Below, piece by piece: positions 1 through 5,221 of a DNA stretch of 5,221 nt. Numbering within the stretch: the first letter of the stretch is position 1; every line of letters begins with the position of its first letter. The translations under genes were made by a program, and so were the position numbers. The stretch spans positions 1 to 5,221 of the forward strand of contig VBFW01000045.1 of assembly GCA_005880525.1 (NCBI GenBank). The letters run 5' to 3'. A model generated the notes under the pieces. The model was not told the origin of the DNA. It saw only the letters and a program-made list of their open reading frames with translations, and did not search any database. Source of the stretch: Chloroflexota bacterium. Its GTDB lineage: Bacteria > Chloroflexota > Dormibacteria > Dormibacterales > Dormibacteraceae.

Positions 1-629
1 AGCTGCTCGCGCTCGTGACGCTTGCGCGCGATCCGCTTCGCCACGTCCTCGTACGCGTCCGGCTCGAGGTTCCGGAAGGCGAGATCCTCGAGCTCCCACT
101 TGATCTGCCCGATGCCGAGCCGGTGCGCTAGCGGGGCGTAGATGTCCAGCGTGTCGCGCGAGATCTTGCGGCGCTTTACCTCGGGCAGGGGATCGAGCGT
201 GCGCATGTTGTGCAGCCGGTCGGCGAGCTTGATCAGGACCACACGGAGGTCCTCGGCCATCGCGACCATCATCTTGCGGATGTTCTCCGCCTGCTGCTGC
301 TGGTCTGAGCGCAGCGAGATGCGGCCCAGCTTGGTCACGCCGTCGACCAGGCGGGCGACCTCGGGACCGAACTCCTCCTCCACCGCCTCCGACGTGAGCG
401 GCGTGTCTTCGACCGTGTCATGGAGAAGGGCCGCCGCGAGCGTTTCGGCGTCGAGCTCGAGATCGGCCAGGATGGCCGCCACCTCCATCGGGTGGTTCAC
501 GTACTCCTCGCCTGACAGGCGCCGCTGCCCGGCGTGGGCGGCGAGCGCCCGTTCGTAGGCCCGCCTGACGATCTCCTGGTCCTTGCGATCCAGGTGGTCG
601 GCAATCCGAAGGAGCTCAGAGACGGTCAT
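1..629 (-). CDS. rel: RelA/SpoT-family (RSH) (p)ppGpp synthetase/hydrolase, N-terminal part
   Basis: This is the start of a cytoplasmic stringent-response enzyme that makes and/or degrades (p)ppGpp. Only 209 codons lie in the window; the synthetase, TGS and ACT regions would be beyond base 1. The visible part is the HD hydrolase domain. It begins MTVSELLRIADHL and carries R37, H46 (NHP), H70-D71 with E74-D75 (LLHDTVEDT) and D137-N141 (KLADRLHNMRT). Their spacing matches the Mn-binding and catalytic residues of Streptococcus Rel (R44, H53, H77-D78, E81-D82, D144, N148). Residues 165-185 (YAPLAHRLGI, KWELEDL) are the conserved link to the synthetase domain. An intact HDxxED motif argues against a RelA-type enzyme with a dead hydrolase, so a bifunctional Rel/SpoT is likely. 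Whether the synthetase is active cannot be judged here. The ATG at 629-627 fits the family N-terminus and has no clear Shine-Dalgarno. The gene diverges from the HD-GYP gene. The symbol is by family; relA or spoT could equally be used. Confidence 0.95.
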   Translation of the reverse strand, partial: MTVSELLRIADHLDRKDQEIVRRAYERALAAHAGQRRLSGEEYVNHPMEVAAILADLELDAETLAAALLHDTVEDTPLTSEAVEEEFGPEVARLVDGVTKLGRISLRSDQQQQAENIRKMMVAMAEDLRVVLIKLADRLHNMRTLDPLPEVKRRKISRDTLDIYAPLAHRLGIGQIKWELEDLAFRNLEPDAYEDVAKRIARKRHEREQ

Positions 630-643
630 CGAGGCTGGTGCTG

Positions 644-649
644 AGTTTA
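644..649 (-). promoter_or_regulatory. Candidate -10 element for rel
   Basis: Reading the minus strand, TAAACT (4 of 6 matches to TATAAT) ends 14 bases before the rel ATG. Transcription starting about 7 bases downstream would leave a leader of only a few bases, consistent with the absence of a Shine-Dalgarno. No good -35 is visible; TTGGTA (670-665) sits only 15 bp upstream. This is a weak call from sequence likeness alone. Confidence 0.25.
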
Positions 650-672
650 GGAGAGCCACGTGCTTACCAAGT

Positions 673-700
673 CTGAGTCCGTGATACCCACTCTTAGAAT
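673..700 (+). promoter_or_regulatory. Candidate promoter for the HD-GYP gene
   Basis: TAGAAT at 695-700 matches five of six bases of the -10 consensus and stands out in GC-rich surroundings. The best -35 at normal spacing is poor: CTGAGT at 673-678 (3 of 6), 16 bp away. Initiation about 7 bases after the -10 would fall near 707, giving a leader of about 5 bases before the ATG at 712. That would make the transcript nearly leaderless and explain the missing ribosome binding site. Confidence 0.4.
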
Positions 701-707
701 TTCGAAG
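693..707. promoter_or_regulatory. 15-bp imperfect dyad over the -10 and start site, possible operator
   Basis: CTTAGAA-T-TTCGAAG is a dyad centred on base 700. The two 7-base arms are complementary at six of seven positions, the only mismatch being A696 against G704. It covers the candidate -10 hexamer and the predicted transcription start of the HD-GYP gene, where a bound repressor would block polymerase. No known operator family was recognised, and a short dyad of this kind can arise by chance. Confidence 0.25.
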
Positions 708-711
708 CGCG

Positions 712-3700
712 ATGGCACTGCGGGCGTCGTTCGCCATGAGGATCGGCTTTTCAGTCGCGGCCGGGGTGCTGATCCTGGCCGGGGCTTCGATGAACGTCGC
801 GGGACGCTCCGGAGCCGATGTGCTCGTGCCTGCGATCGCCGGCCTCATGGCGGCGGCGGCCGGCGCCGCCTACTCGGAATGGACCATCGCCGGGCCGGCG
901 GCGATCGGAGCGCTCCTGGTCGCGTTTCTGTCGGTGCACTTCAACTTCACCGACCAGTCCCTGCCCTACGAGCTCGGCGGCCTGTTGCTGCTGGGGCTTG
1001 GGGGCGTCACCGGGGTCACGGCCTACCGCAGCTTCAACGTCGCGCTGGAACGCGACCACGACTCGCTGGCCGATGTGCAGTCGCAGCTTGAGGAGAAGCA
1101 CCGCGCCTTCATGGCGGCAACCCAGGACGCTGAAGGCGTCGCGCAGCCCGGCGACGCCGCGACGCTGACGGCGCGGCTCGCGCAGCAGCTCGGTGCGACG
1201 TTCGCATGCAACTACCTCGTGTCCGCCGATGGCAAGCAGTACGTGCCCCAGCCACCCGGGGTTGGTCTGGGCCGGCTGCACCCTCAGGCGGTGACGCGCG
1301 GTGCACCGAACGCAGGGCCGCTGCTGGGATCCATCGACTCGGCCAAAGAGTTCGTCGGCGCCGACAAGTCGGGCCTTTCAGAGCTCGTGAACTACGTGCC
1401 CGACGAGCTGGCCGTCGACGGCCTGCTCGCTCTGCCGATGCCGATCGGCGATCGCGTGGGCGGCTTCGTGCTCCTCGGCAACAAGCCGGGCGGCTTCACC
1501 GACGATGACCGGCGCCTCGGCATGACGCTGATCCGCCGCGCCGGCACCCTGCTGGCGAGCGCCCACGCGGTCGCCTTGAGCCAGCGGGAGTCCGAGCGCT
1601 ACACGTTCATGAACGAGCTCGTGACCGAGGCGTCCGGCAAGACAGTGCAGCAGGTCCTCACACTCGTCCTCGACCGCATCGGCCGGGTCGTCCGCTATGA
1701 CTCTGGCCGCGTCGCCCTGTTCCAGCCCGACGACACGTTCGTGTTCATCGATGGCAAGGACGCGGCGGCGGCGATGGACGGTCCGATGCTGCGCGTGCGC
1801 AAGGGCGAGACCGTGATCCGCAGCCACGCGGCCGCCGAGGAGGGAGTGTTCAGCGGAATCACACCGAGTGCCAGCGCGCGCACGGTGAATGAGCTGCTGG
1901 CGCCCATCGGCGGCAAGGACGGTGTGATCGGCGCCATCTGCCTCGGCCGCAACGCGACCACGGGGTTCAACCAGCAGGACGCATCAGCGCTGGAGGAGCT
2001 CGGCTCGATGGCCGGCGTCGCGGTCGAGAACTCGCGCATTCTCGCGACGGTCACGGGCCAGGCTTCGAAGCTCGACACCGCGCTCGACGCGCTGGGCGAG
2101 ATCTCGCAGGCGCTGACCACGGTCACGCAGGGCTCGAAGGTGCTCGAGCAGAAGACGCTCGAAACGGCGGCGCGAGTCACAGGCGCGAGCGCGGGACTGC
2201 TGACACGGACGACTCCCGAAGGCACACAGCACGTGATCATGTCGCTCGGCTTCCCCACCGAGGTCGAAAAGATGGAGTTCGACAACGGCCAGGGCATCAT
2301 CGGCGCCGTGATGCTCAGTCAGGGCGTCACCGCGCTTGCCGACACGAGCGCCAGCTTCGACCTCAGCTCACCGCCGGACCTCAAGGCGTACGGACTGCGC
2401 TCGGCGCTCTGCACGCCGATGCTCGAGGACGGCCGGCTGTGGGGCACGCTCACCGTGTTCGACGTGCGTCCGCGTGAATGGACTGGAGACGACCAGCGCG
2501 TGCTGTCGACGCTGGGCAACCAAGGTGTCGTCGCGGTCCGCAACGCCGAGCTGTACGACGACAACCAGCGAAGCATCTGGGAGCTCAAGAACCTGCAGGA
2601 GGCGCTGCAGGCGGCCACCTCCACACTCGACCTCAACCAGGTTCTGCAGCAGGTGCTGGCCGGCGCGGCCAAGGCCTCATCCGCGCAGATCGGGTGTCTG
2701 GCGCTGGACGAAAGCGGACGGCTCATTCTGAAAGGAGGCTTTGGCACCGACTCCAAAACGGCCGAGAAGCTCGCGCTGCAGCTCGGTGGCGACATCTGCA
2801 AGCAGGTGATGACGACCAAGCAGCCCTTCATGGAGGCGATGGAGCGCAAGCCCGGGACCGACAGCCCGCTCAATCCACGCGCGGTTCTGTGCGTGCCGAT
2901 CACGCTCCGCGGCACGCCGCTGGGCGTCCTGTTCCTCGCCAACTACCAGGTGGGCCGCGTGTTCAGCAACGACCATCGCAACCTCGTGACCGAACTGGCA
3001 ACGCAGGCCGCGGTCGCCATCGACAACGCTCGATTGTTCAAGGACCGCGAAGAGGTCATCCTGTCCGCCCTCGAAGCGCTGGCGAACGCGGTCGACGCGC
3101 GCGACCCTTACACGGCAGGCCACTCGCAGCGGGTGACGCAGTACGCGCTGATGATCGCGCGCCAGATGAAGTACTCACCGAAGGACCAGGGCGCGTGGGT
3201 CCGCCTCGAGCGCGGTGTGCGGCTGCACGACATCGGCAAGATCGGCGTGCCGGATGCGGTGCTGCAGAAGCCTGGGAAGTTGACGGACGAGGAGTTCGCC
3301 AAGATGAAGGCGCACACGACCGTCGGCTTCAACATCCTTAGCGGCCTCAAGATGCTGACCGACGAGCTCGTTATCGTGCGCTCGCATCACGAGCGCTATG
3401 ACGGCAAGGGCTATCCCGACCGCAAGAAAGGCGACGACCTGCCGATCTTCGCGTGGATCGCCAGCGCGGCCGACGCGATCGACGCGATGACCTCGGACAG
3501 GCCTTACCGCAAGGGAATGTCGCTGGAGGTCGCGATCGACCAGGTCCGCCAGGGCGCCGGCACGCATTTCCACCCGGACGTCGCCGAGGCGGTGCTGGAC
3601 GCGGCGCACAACGGCACGCTAAAGCTGATCCCGCAGGAGTCGTTCTTCAAAGACGCTCCGGCGATCGGGGCCTTCGAGAATCCGCTGCCCGACGATCCAC

Positions 3701-3738
3701 GGCCAACGGCACGAATGAAGGGCCCGACGCAGGGGTAG
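712..3738 (+). CDS. Membrane-bound multi-GAF HD-GYP cyclic-dinucleotide phosphodiesterase
   Basis: A 1008-residue sensor enzyme predicted to hydrolyse c-di-GMP (or a related cyclic dinucleotide) at the inner face of the membrane. Four hydrophobic helices lie near residues 10-28, 36-54, 59-77 and 88-106, followed by a charged, probably coiled-coil helix at 109-140. Four GAF-like domains follow at roughly 150-285, 303-445, 470-615 and 637-775; the last three end in the typical VAVEN/VAVRN/VAIDN helices. The HD-GYP domain spans about 780-980: H804 (TAGHS), H839-D840 (LHDIGKIGVPD), H868, H892-H893 in HHERYDGKGYP, and D921/D924/R930 in DAIDAMTSDRPYR. All core metal ligands are present, so it should be catalytically active. 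Residue 800, four before H804, is Tyr where trinuclear HD-GYP enzymes carry Glu, suggesting a two-metal site. No GGDEF, EAL or receiver domain is present. The ATG at 712 lacks a Shine-Dalgarno; M9 (736) is an alternative start. GAF ligands are unknown. Confidence 0.93.
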   Translation: MALRASFAMRIGFSVAAGVLILAGASMNVAGRSGADVLVPAIAGLMAAAAGAAYSEWTIAGPAAIGALLVAFLSVHFNFTDQSLPYELGGLLLLGLGGVTGVTAYRSFNVALERDHDSLADVQSQLEEKHRAFMAATQDAEGVAQPGDAATLTARLAQQLGATFACNYLVSADGKQYVPQPPGVGLGRLHPQAVTRGAPNAGPLLGSIDSAKEFVGADKSGLSELVNYVPDELAVDGLLALPMPIGDRVGGFVLLGNKPGGFTDDDRRLGMTLIRRAGTLLASAHAVALSQRESERYTFMNELVTEASGKTVQQVLTLVLDRIGRVVRYDSGRVALFQPDDTFVFIDGKDAAAAMDGPMLRVRKGETVIRSHAAAEEGVFSGITPSASARTVNELLAPIGGKDGVIGAICLGRNATTGFNQQDASALEELGSMAGVAVENSRILATVTGQASKLDTALDALGEISQALTTVTQGSKVLEQKTLETAARVTGASAGLLTRTTPEGTQHVIMSLGFPTEVEKMEFDNGQGIIGAVMLSQGVTALADTSASFDLSSPPDLKAYGLRSALCTPMLEDGRLWGTLTVFDVRPREWTGDDQRVLSTLGNQGVVAVRNAELYDDNQRSIWELKNLQEALQAATSTLDLNQVLQQVLAGAAKASSAQIGCLALDESGRLILKGGFGTDSKTAEKLALQLGGDICKQVMTTKQPFMEAMERKPGTDSPLNPRAVLCVPITLRGTPLGVLFLANYQVGRVFSNDHRNLVTELATQAAVAIDNARLFKDREEVILSALEALANAVDARDPYTAGHSQRVTQYALMIARQMKYSPKDQGAWVRLERGVRLHDIGKIGVPDAVLQKPGKLTDEEFAKMKAHTTVGFNILSGLKMLTDELVIVRSHHERYDGKGYPDRKKGDDLPIFAWIASAADAIDAMTSDRPYRKGMSLEVAIDQVRQGAGTHFHPDVAEAVLDAAHNGTLKLIPQESFFKDAPAIGAFENPLPDDPRPTARMKGPTQG

Positions 3739-3742
3739 CCTC

Positions 3743-5046
3743 TCAATACGCCTTCGCGAGCGCGACCCGAAGCGTTGCCGGCCTTCCGCACACAAAGCAG
3801 TTGCCTGACGGCCTGGTGTCCTCGTCGATGGTGCGGATGGTCACGCCGCCCGCGTCGGTCTTGACACGCGCCTCCTCGGCCTCGTCACCGCACCACTGCA
3901 CCCAGACGAAGCCTCCTCGGTCGCGGAAGTGGGCGATCACCTCGTCCAGCGTGCCGAGCTCGAACGTGTTCGCTCGCTGAAATGCCTGCGCGCGCTCGAA
4001 GAGCCGTGTCTGGAACTTTTGCAGTTCGCCCCCGAGCGCCTCCGCCAGGCCCGCGGCCGGCAGCGCACGCTTCTCCCGCGAAAGCCGGTCCACCAGCTCG
4101 ACCTGACCTGCATCGGCGTCCCGCCCACCAACGTTCAGGCGAAGAGGAACCCCCTTCAGCTCCCAGTGCGCGTACTTGTCGCCTGGCCTCTCATCGCGCC
4201 AGTCGACGCGGGAGCGAATACCCGCCGCCTTGAGCTCGGGCGCCCAGCTGTTAATGAACTTCTCCACCTTTTGTCCTTGTTGGAGAACGAGATGTCGTAG
4301 GCGCGCGAGAAGTTCTGCCCGAAGTAATGCGACGTGCCCATCTGAAGCGCCAGCCCGTCGCGCATCAAGCCCTCGAGCGTCAGCGTATAGACCGCGCCCG
4401 GAAACGTCTCCGACGGCGACTTCCGCCCGATGAGCACGGGCACCGCCAGCCAGTCCTCGGCGATCGAGCGGTAGTAGTTGAGGATGAGGTTGGCCTCGTC
4501 CATGCCCTCCTGCGCATAGGCATGGAACGTGTGGCCCTCCTGCCACCAGAACTCGCGGCTGCGCAGGAACAGGCGCGAGCGCATCTCCCACCGCACGACG
4601 CTGTTCCACTGGTTCGTCAGCTTCGGCAGGTCTCGGTGGCTCTGGATGTAGCGCTTGATGATCGCGCCGATGATGGTCTCCGACGTGGGCCGCACGGCGA
4701 GCGGGTCCTCGAGCTCCTCCATGCGAGCGCCGGCTTTCGTCACCCAGGCGACCTCGGGGGCGAAGCCCTCGACGTGCTCGGCCTCCTTCATCAGGAACTC
4801 GCGCGGGATCAGCAGCGGGAAGGCCCAGTTCTCGTGCCCGCTCTCCTTGATCATGTCGTCGAAGGCGCGCTGGATCGCTTCCCACATCGCCCAGCCGTAT
4901 GGCCGAACGACCATCATGCCGCGGACCCCTGACCAGTCCGCCAGCTCGGCCTTGCGGACGACGTCGGTGTACCAACGGTCGAAGTCGTCGGACATCTTGG
5001 TGATGTCCTTCACGAAATCCTGCTGCTCTTCCACTGTCTCTTTCAT
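3743..5046 (-). pseudogene. proS: Prolyl-tRNA synthetase (archaeal/eukaryote type), frameshifted with an internal deletion
   Basis: ProRS charges tRNA-Pro with proline in the cytoplasm. One minus-strand frame from ATG 5046 gives residues 1-259: VRPYGWAMWE (motif 1 region, with P81), RPTSET (119-124), motif 2 at about 152-176 (RWEMR, then FWWQEGHTFHA) and GTSHYFGQNF. At about 4264-4275 homology jumps to another frame, which supplies about 175 residues: the anticodon-binding domain (DWRDERPGDKYAHWELKGVP), then the C-terminal domain ending LAKAY, with the terminal Tyr typical of this class. After the jump the first frame reads 37 unrelated residues and stops at 4156, so a gene caller would report 4156-5046 plus a second piece starting near 4270. 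The join lacks about 50-55 residues compared with Thermus ProRS (477 aa), including the TSWG strand and motif 3. As written the product cannot be active. An assembly error is a real alternative to a pseudogene. No insert between motif 2 and motif 3 of the bacterial-type kind is seen. Confidence 0.9.
4264..4275 (-). other. Deletion/frameshift junction in proS
   Basis: Reading the minus strand, GACAAAAGGTGG is where the two proS frames meet. The first frame reads D-K-R-W here (after SFSNK) and the second reads K-V-E (before KFINSW). Homology to ProRS holds on both sides but is not contiguous. The required frame change means the lost length is 2 modulo 3. A run of four A lies at the join, and lysine-rich codons such as AAG/AAA would be expected on both original flanks, so short matching sequences may have mediated the loss. 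Confidence 0.8.
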
Positions 5047-5083
5047 TCTCTAACCACGTGTTTGATCGCTCGAGGTGAGTTCG

Positions 5084-5123
5084 GCGCCCCCTCCCAGCGT
5101 CCCCACTTCGTGGGGAGGGGCGC
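5084..5123 (-). terminator. GC-rich hairpin between the upstream gene and proS
   Basis: Bases 5100-5116 form a perfect 7-bp stem (TCCCCAC/GTGGGGA) with a 3-base loop. A competing, larger fold pairs 5084-5090 (GCGCCCC) with 5117-5123 (GGGGCGC), extended by TCCC/GGGA. It begins at the stop codon of the upstream gene. On the minus-strand transcript no U-run follows it, so it is not a textbook intrinsic terminator. It could be a U-less terminator, a 3'-end stabiliser or a processing site. Two mutually exclusive folds would also allow attenuation, but nothing shows a ligand or leader peptide. Confidence 0.4.
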
Positions 5124-5221
5124 TACGACGGGAGCGGAGCCGGCGCGGGGGCGTGCTCGGCCGCGATCGCGTCGATCTCGGCCAGAAGCACTTGCAGGAG
5201 CTCTTCCTGGGGCACCGTGCG
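5123..5221 (-). CDS. ispG: C-terminal end of an upstream gene, probably IspG (GcpE)
   Basis: Only the last 32 codons and a TAG stop (5125-5123) are in the window; the rest lies beyond 5221. The tail begins RTVPQEELLQVLLAEIDAI and ends in an Ala/Pro-rich stretch (EHAPAPAPLPS). The RTVP-(D/E/Q)E-x-(L/A)-x-x-(L)LLxEI pattern resembles the C-terminus of IspG, the 4Fe-4S enzyme that makes HMBPP from MEcPP in the MEP isoprenoid pathway. In many bacteria ispG lies directly upstream of proS (dxr-rseP-ispG-proS order), which supports the call. No catalytic Cys is visible in this fragment, so the identification rests on a short tail plus gene order. It lies 76 bp upstream of proS on the same strand and may be cotranscribed with it unless the intervening hairpin terminates. 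Confidence 0.5.
   Translation of the reverse strand, partial: RTVPQEELLQVLLAEIDAIAAEHAPAPAPLPS

Noticed and set aside
142..558. Plus-strand open frame of 138 codons, Ser/Arg-rich
   Set aside because: It lies opposite the clearly conserved rel HD domain; its composition is that of an antisense shadow in GC-rich DNA.
641..678. CTGAGT repeated at 641-646 and 673-678
   Set aside because: A six-base repeat is too short to support an operator pair without comparative data.
2478..3341. Long plus-strand frame inside the HD-GYP gene
   Set aside because: Arg/Gly/Ala-rich low-complexity translation with no domain; overlaps conserved GAF and HD-GYP coding sequence in another frame.
4264..4275. Programmed frameshifting as the explanation for the split proS
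   Set aside because: A frameshift alone would not restore the roughly 50 missing residues of motif 3, and no known ProRS uses recoding here.
4327..4932. Plus-strand open frame of 201 codons opposite proS
   Set aside because: His/Arg/Leu-rich antisense shadow of the conserved ProRS catalytic region.
5055..5060. CACGTG palindrome upstream of proS
   Set aside because: A six-base palindrome is expected by chance in GC-rich DNA, and no bacterial regulator is implied.
5047..5122. T-box or other riboswitch upstream of proS
   Set aside because: The 76-bp spacer is too short, and no T-box-like specifier or conserved core was seen; only hairpins are supported.

Overview
The window is high-GC bacterial chromosomal DNA, gene-dense and housekeeping in character. 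The archaeal/eukaryote-type prolyl-tRNA synthetase, the long RSH-type stringent-response protein and an ispG-like tail followed by proS suit a Chloroflexota/Dormibacterota or related Terrabacteria genome, possibly a metagenome bin. That placement is an inference from gene style only. No rRNA, tRNA, CRISPR array, insertion sequence or phage gene was seen.

Layout: bases 1-629 (minus strand) hold the N-terminal 209 residues of a RelA/SpoT-family (p)ppGpp enzyme with an intact hydrolase (HD) site; the rest runs off the left edge. An 82-bp divergent intergenic region (630-711) carries candidate -10 elements for both directions and a 15-bp imperfect dyad. Bases 712-3738 (plus strand) encode a 1008-residue membrane sensor: four predicted transmembrane helices, a signalling helix, four tandem GAF-like domains and a C-terminal HD-GYP cyclic-dinucleotide phosphodiesterase with all core metal ligands. 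Only 4 bp separate its stop from the stop of the convergent proS (3743-5046, minus strand). Bases 5047-5122 hold a strong GC-rich hairpin, and 5123-5221 (minus strand) are the last 32 codons of an upstream gene, probably ispG.

Two points stand out. First, proS as written is broken: the N-terminal catalytic part (259 residues) and the C-terminal part (about 175 residues) lie in different frames, and about 50-55 residues that should join them, including class II motif 3, are absent. This is an internal deletion with a frameshift, or an assembly error, in a normally essential gene. Second, a (p)ppGpp synthetase/hydrolase and a putative c-di-GMP phosphodiesterase are transcribed divergently from one short control region, so two nucleotide second-messenger systems could share regulation. 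I found no convincing wholly new system; the multi-GAF HD-GYP receptor and its pairing with RSH are the closest candidates.
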